Positions 36,102-44,537 of a stretch of 64,000 nucleotides of DNA are shown piece after piece. The stretch lies in assembly GCF_042651565.1 (NCBI RefSeq), contig NZ_JBHSDF010000004.1; one strand, given 5' to 3'. Origin of the DNA: Salinispirillum marinum. GTDB lineage: Bacteria; Pseudomonadota; Gammaproteobacteria; Pseudomonadales; Natronospirillaceae. The translations under genes were made by a program, and so were the position numbers. Position 1 is the first letter of the stretch. Every line of letters begins with the position of its first letter. A model generated the notes under the pieces. The model had not been told where the DNA came from. It did no database searches and was given only the letters and a program-made list of their open reading frames with translations.

Positions 36102-37577
36102 ATGAAATTCTTGCCGAATTTCGTCCTAATCTATTGTTTAACTACCTTAACGTCCTTTGCGGAAACATGGGAAATTCATACGCCGTACACAAACGATGTG
36201 CACACCACCGACGTACTTGATTACTTTGCATCCTTGCTGGAAATGTCGCCGAGTATTGACGCCAATGTCGAGCTTAAAACAGGTGCCGAGGTATTCGGAA
36301 ATAGCGACATGTACCGCGCTGTTCGAACCGGAAGAGCGCTTTTTGGCGAAATACTTTTGGGCAACCTGGCCGACATTGATCCCATTTTTGATCTCGATAA
36401 CTTGCCCTTTCTCGCCACAGACTTTACCTCAGCACGCATCCTCTGGACGGTAACCCGACCAGCCATTGAACGCAGTCTCAGCGACCAAGGAATTGTATTG
36501 CTCTACGCTGTACCCTGGCCCCCACAAGGACTCTACACGAACCAACGCATTAACACGGTGAGTGACTTGTCAGGCCTACGACTGCGCTCCTATTCATTGA
36601 GTACAACCGATTTGGCGCTTAAGCTGAACACTCTACCCGTCCCACTGGCGACCCAAGAAATCCCAAGTGCCTTTGCAGAGAACACCATCGACGCCATGAT
36701 TACTTCGTCCACCATCGGCGTCGCCACTCAAGCATGGCGTTTTGCGCAACATTACACCGCCATTCCGTCCTGGCTGCCGAAGAACATTGTGATGATGAAT
36801 AAGCGTTGGTTTGACGGCTTGCCCGCTGCGACCCAAAGCGCCATCTTAGCTGCCGCCGAAGACGCTGAACAACAAGGCTGGGCACGCGCCGAAGACAGCA
36901 CGCAAGAAATGGTGGCACATCTGGCCGGACAAGGCATGGAGATAGCGCAGCCCACTCCTGAACTGCAACATGAATTGCGCCAGATCGGACTAAAAATGGC
37001 CGTAGAGTGGGCAGCCACAGCGGGCCTGACACGCCAATTGGTGCTTGAAGACTATTATCGTGCACTCGAAGACGCGACACCGAGCCACAACGACACCAAC
37101 AATGCCCGCCCAGTCGCTCAAAGCCCTTTTCTTATACGGAATGCAAACTATGCAATAGACCCCAGAACAGGCCTCATCTGGCAGCGCTGCAGCTTCGGGC
37201 AAACAGCGAACGGAGAGGCGTGCGAAGGTACTGCACAACGGCACTCGTGGTCTGGTGCACAGCGCATCATTAACGAACTGAATCAACAAGAAGGCACTCA
37301 ATGGCGCTTACCGACTCGCACCGAACTGGCCGAAATTCAGATTTGTCATGCCGACCGTCGTACGCCGAATATGAGTACCCTGTGCGAAGAATTCACGGAT
37401 CGCCCTACTCTGTATCGTGATACTTTTCCCGATACCTTGCCGCGCTGGTATTGGACACAGGATACGCTGATCGACGATGATGGCTATGCATGGGCGCTCG
37501 ATTTCAGCGTCGGCCATCAATACCCGATCGGTAAATTCGGGTATTCCCATTACCTCAGACTGGTACGCGAACCGTGA
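36102..37577 (+). CDS. TRAP-type binding protein fused to a C-terminal DUF1566 (Lcl) domain, copy 1
   Basis: This is a 491-residue exported protein. The signal peptide is 1-20, a full DctP-type binding domain spans about 21-322 (RAVRTG, DNLPFLATD, AVPWPPQGLYT, candidate ligand Arg162 in LRLRSYS), a polar linker spans about 323-341, and a DUF1566/Lcl_C domain about 342-491 (DPRTGLIWQRCSFGQ, WRLPTRTELAEIQ, RWYWTQD, HYLRLVRE). Ordinary DctP proteins stop where the linker begins. Cys363, 374, 415 and 428 in the extra domain could pair. No TRAP membrane genes accompany it. AGGAG precedes ATG, and the stop overlaps the LysR start (TGATG). It may present ligand to a sensor or cell-surface partner; this is speculative. 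Confidence 0.9.
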   Translation: MKFLPNFVLIYCLTTLTSFAETWEIHTPYTNDVHTTDVLDYFASLLEMSPSIDANVELKTGAEVFGNSDMYRAVRTGRALFGEILLGNLADIDPIFDLDNLPFLATDFTSARILWTVTRPAIERSLSDQGIVLLYAVPWPPQGLYTNQRINTVSDLSGLRLRSYSLSTTDLALKLNTLPVPLATQEIPSAFAENTIDAMITSSTIGVATQAWRFAQHYTAIPSWLPKNIVMMNKRWFDGLPAATQSAILAAAEDAEQQGWARAEDSTQEMVAHLAGQGMEIAQPTPELQHELRQIGLKMAVEWAATAGLTRQLVLEDYYRALEDATPSHNDTNNARPVAQSPFLIRNANYAIDPRTGLIWQRCSFGQTANGEACEGTAQRHSWSGAQRIINELNQQEGTQWRLPTRTELAEIQICHADRRTPNMSTLCEEFTDRPTLYRDTFPDTLPRWYWTQDTLIDDDGYAWALDFSVGHQYPIGKFGYSHYLRLVREP

Positions 37578-38485
37578 TGGATTTTCGAGAACTGGAAGCC
37601 TTTGTTTGGATTGTGAAACTGGGCTCTTTTAAGCATGCAGCGGAACATCTGCACATTACTCAACCCTCGATCTCCGAGCGGATTGCCCGACTCGAAGATT
37701 TTCTGGGTGAAAAAGTGCTGCTGCGCGAACATCGTCCGGTACTGCCGACGCTCAAAGGCCGGGAGTTGTTTCGGCAAGCGGAAATGATGCTGCAAGAACG
37801 TCAAAATGCGATCGACAACTTTCGTGCGCAGACGGATTATCAAGGCGTGTTTCGATTGGGTGTGGTGGAAACCATAGCGCAAAGCTGGCTGCCTGACTTG
37901 TTAACCCTGCTGTCCGACCGTTTTCCGGCCATGACCATTGAAATGGAAGTGGACGGTTCCCCCGGCCTAGAAAAGAAAATCACCACCAATGAACTGGACT
38001 TGGCTTTCTTGATGGGCCCCATTAACCACGACCATATTGTGAACCGGCTGCTGTGTCGCTATCCCATGCGCTTCATAGCGCACCCGGACTTCAAAGGCAT
38101 GTATCGTGAAGATGTAAACGACTATTTAGAACATTGCGTGCTATTAAGCTTCTCACGCGAATCCATTCCTTACAAAGATTTGCGCTTTATGCTGGCCGAA
38201 CGGGGCATTGAGAATCCGCGCATTCACTGTTCCAGCTCGATATGGACCATCGCCCGTTTAGCCATGGCACACTCGGGCATTGGTGTTATGCCACCCATCA
38301 TTGTACGCAACGAGTTAGCCGACGGACGGTTGGTTAAACTCAATCTTCCCCTACATCTACCCAACTTAATTTTTACCGCCTCCTGGCCTGCCAGCTATGA
38401 CTCGTGGCTGGCCGAAAAAATCGCCCGCATTGCCCACGATGTTGCGCACCAAGCCCCTTGGGGAGACGAACTCGCCGCAACATAA
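37577..38485 (+). CDS. LysR-family transcriptional regulator
   Basis: This is a 302-residue regulator with an N-terminal winged helix (GSFKHAAEHLHITQPSISER, residues about 17-37) and a two-lobed effector domain from about 90. The start ATG overlaps the stop of the fusion-protein gene, so expression is coupled and the regulator is probably encoded within one of its own target operons. Candidate sites are the inverted repeat at 36031-36049 and the related motif before the second fusion gene. The effector may be the ligand of the neighbouring binding proteins. Confidence 0.93.
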   Translation: MDFRELEAFVWIVKLGSFKHAAEHLHITQPSISERIARLEDFLGEKVLLREHRPVLPTLKGRELFRQAEMMLQERQNAIDNFRAQTDYQGVFRLGVVETIAQSWLPDLLTLLSDRFPAMTIEMEVDGSPGLEKKITTNELDLAFLMGPINHDHIVNRLLCRYPMRFIAHPDFKGMYREDVNDYLEHCVLLSFSRESIPYKDLRFMLAERGIENPRIHCSSSIWTIARLAMAHSGIGVMPPIIVRNELADGRLVKLNLPLHLPNLIFTASWPASYDSWLAEKIARIAHDVAHQAPWGDELAAT

Positions 38486-38490
38486 CGGGC

Positions 38491-38525
38491 AAAAAAAACC
38501 CGTGGAACCCATCTGGGTCCACGGG
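38491..38525 (-). terminator. Minus-strand-oriented terminator directly after lysR
   Basis: CCCGTGGA (38499-38506) pairs with TCCACGGG (38518-38525), continued by CCC/GGG with a one-base bulge. The T-run (eight T, 38498-38491) follows only when read on the minus strand. Both neighbours are on the plus strand. It shares the form GGCAAAAAAAACCCG...CGGGAAA with the TRAP-2 terminator at 31897-31931. On the plus strand it may still act as a 3' stabilising hairpin for lysR. Confidence 0.7.
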
Positions 38526-38645
38526 AAAGTACACAGCATTGAGAAAAGCAACACTAACATTCGCCTCGCTATCCCCTCGAGATTTCCCCAGCCAACGAAC
38601 CAAGGTTTCTGAGCAAGACTGTTACGTGGCAACACCCATATTACG

Positions 38646-38685
38646 AATCAACAACGATATGTCAACATTTCATTGACGTTTGATT
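38646..38685. promoter_or_regulatory. Candidate regulator site upstream of the second fusion gene
   Basis: AATCAACAACG (38646-38656) and, inverted, TTGACGTTTGATT (38673-38685) flank GTCAACATTTCATTGAC, giving an imperfect dyad about 100 bp before the gene. The half-site AATCAAACGTCAA matches the half-site in the pxpA/dctP1 region with one change. Which regulator binds is not known. Confidence 0.5.
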
Positions 38686-38781
38686 AATGATGTACATACT
38701 TAGGGGTGAGCTGATCAAAAATAAGACAGCCCACTAAGAACCCGTTAAATGGGTCAATTCGCAACAGAGAGCGTTTTAACC

Positions 38782-40332
38782 ATGAAAACACACATCCATA
38801 CCATCGCGCTGTTCCTCCGGCATGCCCGAAGCTTTACGCTACGCCTCGCCGTCCTCATCATGATTTCGCTGACCGCACAAAGTCTCAGTGCCCAGAGCTT
38901 AAGATCTCAACAATGGACGCTTGCCTCGCCTTATGGAGATGGTGTGCACCACACCCAAAATCTGCGCTTATTTGCCGAAGACGTAGCCAACGCTACCGGA
39001 CAAGCCATTCGAATCGATATTGCTGCAGGCGGCAGCTTGATTGAACACAGTGCCATTCCCCGGGCTGTGCGCACGGGACGTGTCGCCATGGGTGAAGTAT
39101 TAATGGCGACCATGACGGCCAGCGACCCCATTTATGAATTGGACAATCTGCCCTTTATTGCGAGTGATTTTGCCGCTGCCGAACAACTGTGGGCGATCAG
39201 CAAACCACTGATCAGCAACAGCCTTGATCAACGCGACGGCATGCTGCTGTTATTTGCCGTACCTTGGCCGCCACAGGGACTGTACGCCAACATCCCATTA
39301 CGAGAGCCCGACGAACTCGCGGACTTGAACATGCGCACCTACTCAAACACCCTTAAACGACTGGCCACTCTGCTGAATGCGGGTGGGGTTAACATTGAAG
39401 CTGGCGATATCCCGACTGCCTTCGCCGAAGGCCGTATCGACAGCATGATCACTTCCGCGGCGACCGGCGTTAGCAGCCGTGCCTGGGAATTCGCTGACTA
39501 TTATTACGATGTCCAAGCATGGATACCAAAGAACATGGTGATGATGAATAAACGCCTGTTTCTTAGCCTACCGGACGAGCATCGCCAAGCCATCCTCGCG
39601 GCTGCGGAAAGCGCAGAACAGCGAGGGTGGCAGATGGCGAGAACGGAGGCGACCAATACCACCGCCGCGCTGGCCGAGCAGGGCATGACAGTGCAACAAC
39701 CCACGCCCGCCATTACCAACCACTTGCGCCAAGTCGGTGCCACTATGGCCGCCGAATGGGTCGCAACTTCCGGTGCTTCAGTCGAGGATGTATTACTTGA
39801 ATATCTTAACTTAGCACGGAGCCAACAACAGGATGATCAGGCCGATAGCCCACTGGATTCCCGCTTCATACCGCGCCAGCATGGCACCATTGTCGACACA
39901 CGCACACAACTCGAATGGGCGCGTTGTTCGGTAGGGCAAGAATGGGATGGACAAACCTGTGCAGGCTCACCACGTCGTCTAACGTATCATGGTGCTGAAG
40001 AATACATTGAACAGTTGAATACCACCGAACCCCTGGCTGGATTCACGGATTGGAGGGTGCCAACACTAGCAGAACTTCGTACGCTCATTTGGTGTGTGCC
40101 ACTGGATAGCCGCTTGGCCGTTGTTGAGGTGGAGCACTGCACCGGGGAGTTTGAAACCCCAACCATTCATCGCCCCGCGTTTCCAAACACACCCGCCTCA
40201 TGGTTCTGGAGTGCCACGGTAAACCCGGAAAATGACACGGAGACATTCGGTGTCTATTTTCGGCTCGGCTATGAGCATCCGATTTGGCAGCACACCTACC
40301 GGCATCATGTACGCATGGTCAGAAGCCGCTAG
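38782..40332 (+). CDS. TRAP-type binding protein fused to a C-terminal DUF1566 (Lcl) domain, copy 2
   Basis: This is a 516-residue exported protein, a paralogue of the one at 36102. The signal peptide is about 1-38 (ending QSLSAQ), the DctP-type domain about 40-346 (YGDGVHHTQNL, RAVRTG, DNLPFIASD, AVPWPPQGLYA, candidate ligand Arg in LNMRTYS), a Gln/Asp-rich linker about 347-359, and DUF1566 about 360-516 (LEWARCSVGQEWDGQTCAG, FTDWRVPTLAELRTLIW, FPNTPASWFWSATVN). The binding half is closest to the TRAP-1 DctP. ATG 38782 starts a clear signal peptide, though its ribosome site is weak; ATG 38749 is the alternative. No membrane subunits adjoin it. Confidence 0.9.
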   Translation: MKTHIHTIALFLRHARSFTLRLAVLIMISLTAQSLSAQSLRSQQWTLASPYGDGVHHTQNLRLFAEDVANATGQAIRIDIAAGGSLIEHSAIPRAVRTGRVAMGEVLMATMTASDPIYELDNLPFIASDFAAAEQLWAISKPLISNSLDQRDGMLLLFAVPWPPQGLYANIPLREPDELADLNMRTYSNTLKRLATLLNAGGVNIEAGDIPTAFAEGRIDSMITSAATGVSSRAWEFADYYYDVQAWIPKNMVMMNKRLFLSLPDEHRQAILAAAESAEQRGWQMARTEATNTTAALAEQGMTVQQPTPAITNHLRQVGATMAAEWVATSGASVEDVLLEYLNLARSQQQDDQADSPLDSRFIPRQHGTIVDTRTQLEWARCSVGQEWDGQTCAGSPRRLTYHGAEEYIEQLNTTEPLAGFTDWRVPTLAELRTLIWCVPLDSRLAVVEVEHCTGEFETPTIHRPAFPNTPASWFWSATVNPENDTETFGVYFRLGYEHPIWQHTYRHHVRMVRSR

Positions 40333-40499
40333 GGCACCGTGATTTATGAGCAATCGGTCAACATAATGGCGATTTTTTAGCCAAAACAGTGGCCGGTTTG
40401 TCCGAAACTACGCACTTCGCCGTTATGTGCAGCAAAGACCTTCAATACGTTGTTCAGAGTGCTAAGGTAAAACGACTGAACAGCGTAATGGAGTGTCCT

Positions 40500-41255
40500 A
40501 TGCACCGTCCTAATTTGCTGAAAATCGTACCTGCCCTTGCTGTATGTTTAGCTCTTTTTTTCTCGGCTTCGGTGTCGGCTCGCACACTGGTGGCCGCCAA
40601 TGACCCCTGGCCACCCTTCGTAGACCCGGATGCGCCCAACCAAGGCATTGCCACCGAGATTGTGCGCACCGCATTAGCGACCCAAGGCTACGAATTACAG
40701 TGGGAAGTGATGCCATGGCAGCGCGCTATTTTAGGTGTCCGCGATGCCAACTATGACTTGCTGATTGGCGCATGGTATACCGACGAACGGGCAGAATATC
40801 TGCACTACAGCCAACCGTACGTCGACAATAACGTCAAATTTATCAAGCGCATTGACGACCCCTTCGAGTTCACCGGCTTGGAAAGCCTCAACAACAAACA
40901 TGTGGGTACGGTATTGGGTTATGGCTACCCGGAAGAATTCGATCAAGCACAGAATTTTTGGCACATACCCGCAGTGAACCTGATCACCAACATTCGAAAG
41001 TTGGTGGGGAACCGCCTCGACCTCACCCTGGAAGATGAAATCGTCGCACGCGACCTGATCAGTGCGATCAACCCGGAATTCCTAGACCGCATTGCCTTTA
41101 CCGACGCCAGCCTCAGTACCAACTCATTGCACATTGCCGTGGGCAAGGCGCATCCTGACGGCGAAGCCATCATCGCGGCGTTTAATCGCGGCTTAGCAGA
41201 GATTCGAGCCTCGGGTGAGTTGGCCCGTATTCTGGCGCAAGTGCTGCCTGACTAG
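40500..41255 (+). CDS. Periplasmic solute-binding protein, SBP_bac_3 type
   Basis: This is a 251-residue exported protein. The signal peptide (to about residue 25, ending SVSA) is followed by an amino-acid-binding-type fold beginning TLVAANDPWPPFV, with the usual DLLIGAWYTDERAEYLHYSQPY segment. It has no ABC permease or ATPase genes nearby, like many orphan proteins of this type in Oceanospirillales that may act as sensors or scavengers. ATG 40500 follows GGAG; longer in-frame starts would add an unlikely N-terminal tail. Confidence 0.85.
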   Translation: MHRPNLLKIVPALAVCLALFFSASVSARTLVAANDPWPPFVDPDAPNQGIATEIVRTALATQGYELQWEVMPWQRAILGVRDANYDLLIGAWYTDERAEYLHYSQPYVDNNVKFIKRIDDPFEFTGLESLNNKHVGTVLGYGYPEEFDQAQNFWHIPAVNLITNIRKLVGNRLDLTLEDEIVARDLISAINPEFLDRIAFTDASLSTNSLHIAVGKAHPDGEAIIAAFNRGLAEIRASGELARILAQVLPD

Positions 41256-41565
41256 ACCTAAAAAACCCATTTAATTGAAATTATTTTTGCCGCAATAATG
41301 GGGCTTGGGAAACCGGTCAATACCATGATTTGTCTTGCCTTAAGGCCATTCACCCATGGCCGCTCGCACCATATTTCCTTTCATCTAACTTGAATTTGTT
41401 GTCAGGCTTTGCCATTCTGTAAGCGTAATTTGACTGCTAGTTCAACCTCGCAACGAGGTTGATTCTCATGGTATCCGAGGTTTTAAGCTCGGTACTGCAT
41501 TACTAGAAATCACTTCTAGTGCTTTGGAAGCCACAGGCTTCTGCCTAACAAAAGAGGGCTAAACA
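41256..41565. other. Long structured leader region of TRAP system 3
   Basis: These 310 bp lie upstream of dctP3. The first ~185 bp are AT-rich and presumably contain the promoter, for which no clear boxes are assigned. The last ~100 bp carry four consecutive hairpins, listed separately, ending 12 bp before the ribosome site GAGGG (41554-41558). Confidence 0.6.
41443..41541 (+). promoter_or_regulatory. Four tandem stem-loops in the 5' leader of the TRAP-3 operon
   Basis: Hairpin 1 is CAACCTCG/CGAGGTTG with loop CAA (41443-41461). Hairpin 2 is GTA-CCGAG/CTCGG-TAC with one bulge (41471-41495). Hairpin 3 is ACTAGAA/TTCTAGT with a 5-nt loop (41502-41520). Hairpin 4 is GAAGCC/GGCTTC with loop ACA (41527-41541). 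Spacers are 6-9 nt. None has a following U-tract, so they are not simple terminators. They could be a protein- or sRNA-binding leader, an mRNA stabiliser, or a riboswitch-like element of unknown class. Confidence 0.7.
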
Positions 41566-42585
41566 ATGACGTTAACAGCACTGCTCAAAACCGCCAGCGT
41601 ATCGGCGTTAGCATTATCGATTGGCGTAGCATCGACCGCACAAGCGGACACATGGCGCTACGCACATGAAGAGTATGAAGGCGATGTACAAGATGTCTTT
41701 GCCTACAAATTCAAAGAATATGTGGAAGACAATTCAGACCACACCGTACAAGTATTCCGCTTTGGTGAACTGGGCGAGTCGGACGACATTCTCGAACAAA
41801 CCCAAATGGGCATCTTGAATTTCGTAAACCAGTCACCCGGCTTTACCGGGTCTGTTATTCCTGCCGCGCAGATATTTTTCATTCCTTATTTGATGCCAAC
41901 CGACGAAGAAACGGTCATCGAGTTCTTCAAAACCAGTGAAGCCATCAATGAAATGTTTCCTGAGCTGTACGCTGAACAAGGGCTTGAACTGCTGCAAATG
42001 TACCCCGAAGGTGAAATGGTGGTCACGGTAGACGAGCCCGTTCGCTCGCCGGATGATTTCCAAGGCAAAAACATTCGCACCATGACCAACCCTTTGTTGG
42101 CGGAAACCTATCGTGCTTTTGGCGCCACGCCTACACCATTGCCGTGGGGTGAAGTCTACGGTGGCTTGCAAACCAACATCCTGCAAGGTCAGGAAAACCC
42201 GATCTTCTGGATCGAGTCTGGCGGTTTGTATGAGGTATCACCGAACCTGGTCTTTACCGGTCACGGCTGGTTTACCACAGCGCTGATGGCTAACCAAGAC
42301 TTCTACAACGGTCTCCCGGCTGAAGACAAAGAACTGGTGCAAGAAGCAACCGCGTTCGCCTTCGACTACATCAACGAGTATGTCCCAGGGTTGAGTGAAG
42401 AAGCTCTGCAAACCATCTTGGATTCCAGCGATGAGGTGACGGTAACTCGCCTGACGGAAGCCGAAATCGAGGCCTTCCGCGCCCGTGCGCCACAGGTTGA
42501 AGAAGAGTTCCTCTCCATGACGGGTGAAACCGGTCGTGAGTTATTGGAGCAATTTAAGGCCGACTTGGAAGCAGTCACCAACTGA
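41566..42585 (+). CDS. TRAP substrate-binding protein (DctP type), system 3
   Basis: This is a 339-residue periplasmic binding protein. The signal peptide ends AQA, and mature DTWRYAHEEYEGDVQDVFA opens the DctP fold, with the ligand-Arg candidate in NIRTMTNPL and ALMANQDFYNGLP near the C-terminal lobe. It is of the classic DctP branch and not close to the system 1 or fusion proteins. GAGGG precedes the ATG. Solute unknown; C4-dicarboxylates or other small acids are typical. Confidence 0.92.
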   Translation: MTLTALLKTASVSALALSIGVASTAQADTWRYAHEEYEGDVQDVFAYKFKEYVEDNSDHTVQVFRFGELGESDDILEQTQMGILNFVNQSPGFTGSVIPAAQIFFIPYLMPTDEETVIEFFKTSEAINEMFPELYAEQGLELLQMYPEGEMVVTVDEPVRSPDDFQGKNIRTMTNPLLAETYRAFGATPTPLPWGEVYGGLQTNILQGQENPIFWIESGGLYEVSPNLVFTGHGWFTTALMANQDFYNGLPAEDKELVQEATAFAFDYINEYVPGLSEEALQTILDSSDEVTVTRLTEAEIEAFRARAPQVEEEFLSMTGETGRELLEQFKADLEAVTN

Positions 42586-42592
42586 TCGGTAC

Positions 42593-42620
42593 GCGGTACT
42601 GCCTGCGCGGGCAGTACCGC
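42593..42620 (+). terminator. 11-bp hairpin between dctP3 and dctQ3
   Basis: GCGGTACTGCC (42593-42603) pairs perfectly with GGCAGTACCGC (42610-42620). It starts 7 bp after the dctP stop and lacks a U-tract. It probably protects the dctP mRNA 3' end or partially terminates, as at the same place in system 1. Confidence 0.65.
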
Positions 42621-42659
42621 CCCTGTTCTGAACCGCGCTCATCACTCGGAGATCCCTGC

Positions 42660-43247
42660 ATGTCAGACACCAACCCTCTGGCTGGGCAGTCCGCATTACC
42701 CGGCGTACTCGGTATGCTCGATAATGCCATCGCACGTATTGAATCTTTTATTCTCGCCTCTGGCGTTCTACTCATGGCGTTAAACACCGTGAGCAATGTC
42801 GTCGCGCGTTTCGTGTTTGGCGAAAGCCTGCACTTTTCAGAAGAAGTGAATCGCATTCTGATCGTTATGATCACCTTTGCCGGCATCGGATACGCCGCCC
42901 GGCATGGCCGACACATTCGTATGTCGGCGTTTTTTGACCTGGTTCCTACCCAAGCGCGACGTTACTTGATGGCGTTTATTGCCGTGGTGACCGGGGCCTT
43001 CATGTTTTTCCTGTGTTATTACTCTTACACCTACATTCTCAGTATCTACAGCACTGGTCGGGTGTTGCCAACATTGAACTACCCGCTATGGACCATGTAC
43101 GTGTGGGTGCCGATTGGCTTGGCGGTTACGGGCATCCAGTACGAACTGACCGCGATCAAGAATCTCACCGCCAAAAAGGTGTATTTATCGACGTCGGTCA
43201 AAGACGGATTTGACGAGCCTGAACAGGCCATCAAAGAGCAGGAGTAA
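42660..43247 (+). CDS. TRAP transporter small membrane subunit (DctQ type), system 3
   Basis: This is a 195-residue DctQ protein with four membrane spans. VVARFVFGESLHFSEEVNRI and ARHGRHIRMSAFFDLV are the family blocks. GGAG precedes the ATG. dctM follows after 6 bp. Confidence 0.9.
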   Translation: MSDTNPLAGQSALPGVLGMLDNAIARIESFILASGVLLMALNTVSNVVARFVFGESLHFSEEVNRILIVMITFAGIGYAARHGRHIRMSAFFDLVPTQARRYLMAFIAVVTGAFMFFLCYYSYTYILSIYSTGRVLPTLNYPLWTMYVWVPIGLAVTGIQYELTAIKNLTAKKVYLSTSVKDGFDEPEQAIKEQE

Positions 43248-43253
43248 GTACCC

Positions 43254-44537
43254 ATGGCAACGCTCATGATCATCACCATGATCGGACTTTTACTGCTTGG
43301 CTTCCCGATGATGGTACCGCTGACGGCGGCGGCCATATTAGGGTTCTACATGACCTTTGACGGCTTTGGCCAAATGAACGTTATGGTGCAACAAATGCTG
43401 GGAGGCATTCGACCCACCGCGCTGATCGCTGTACCCATGTTCATCCTGGCGGCCGACATTATGACCCGAGGGCAGTCCGCACAACGCTTGATCAACCTGG
43501 TCATGACCTTCATCGGCCACATCAAAGGTGGTTTAGCGGTCAGTACAGCGGCCTCATGCACATTATTTGGTGCCGTGTCGGGGTCCACCCAGGCTACGGT
43601 CGTTGCCATCGGCTCGCCCTTACGGCCGCGAATGCTCAAAGCCGGATACAAAGACCCCTTCACCTTGGCATTGATCATCAACGCCAGTGATATTGCGTTT
43701 CTTATTCCCCCCAGCATCGGCATGATCATCTACGGAGTAATTTCCGGAACCTCGATTCGGGAACTCTTTCTGGCCGGTATCGGCCCAGGCTTACTGATTC
43801 TCGCGCTCTTTTCCGTGTATTGCATCGCCTATGCGTACCTGAACAACGTCCCCACCGAGCCGAAAGCATCCTGGGCCGAACGGCGCAGTGCGGTGCTCAA
43901 AGCCTTATGGCCCATGGGTTTTCCAGTGATTATTGTCGGCGGCATCTATGGCGGCGTGTTCAGCCCGACGGAAGCCGCTGCCGCCTGCGTGCTCTACGCC
44001 TTGATTTTGGAATTCGGAATTTTCCGTTCTCTGTCAGCTAGCGACATTGCCCGCATTGCCAAATCCACTGGTTTGATTACCGCCGTCGTGTTCATCTTGG
44101 TCGCCGTCGGCACGAGCTTTTCGTGGATTATTTCATTCGCGCGCATCCCACAAGCGATTTTAGAAACCATCGGCATTGCCGACATGGGCCCTAATGGCGT
44201 GTTGATCTCCATCGCCATCGCGTTTTTTGTGGCCTGTATGTTCGTCGATCCCATTGTTGTCATCTTGGTGCTGACGCCGATTTTCGCCCCCGCCATTGAA
44301 GCCAGCGGGCTCAACCCCGTTCTGGTCGGCATCATGATCACCTTGCAGGTCGCCATTGGCTCTGCCACACCGCCGTTTGGGTGCGATATATTCACCGCCA
44401 TTGCGATCTTTAAACGACCCTATTGGGAAGTGATCAAAGGCACGCCGCCCTTTGTGTTCTTATTGTTGTTGGCCGCCGCATTGCTGGTGATGTTCCCATC
44501 AATCGCCTTGTTTCTACCCGAATTAGCTTATGGTTGA
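43254..44537 (+). CDS. TRAP transporter large membrane subunit (DctM type), system 3
   Basis: This is a 427-residue DctM permease with about 12 spans. Blocks are GAVSGSTQATVVAIGSPLRP, FLIPPSIGMIIYGV, GVFSPTEAAAAC and ATPPFGCDIFTAIAIF. AGGAG precedes the ATG. The last 10 bp overlap the convergent GGDEF-EAL gene tail to tail. Confidence 0.94.
   Translation: MATLMIITMIGLLLLGFPMMVPLTAAAILGFYMTFDGFGQMNVMVQQMLGGIRPTALIAVPMFILAADIMTRGQSAQRLINLVMTFIGHIKGGLAVSTAASCTLFGAVSGSTQATVVAIGSPLRPRMLKAGYKDPFTLALIINASDIAFLIPPSIGMIIYGVISGTSIRELFLAGIGPGLLILALFSVYCIAYAYLNNVPTEPKASWAERRSAVLKALWPMGFPVIIVGGIYGGVFSPTEAAAACVLYALILEFGIFRSLSASDIARIAKSTGLITAVVFILVAVGTSFSWIISFARIPQAILETIGIADMGPNGVLISIAIAFFVACMFVDPIVVILVLTPIFAPAIEASGLNPVLVGIMITLQVAIGSATPPFGCDIFTAIAIFKRPYWEVIKGTPPFVFLLLLAAALLVMFPSIALFLPELAYG

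Noticed and set aside
41443..41541. CRISPR-like short repeats suggested by the evenly spaced palindromes
   Set aside because: The four stems differ in sequence, so they are not direct repeats.
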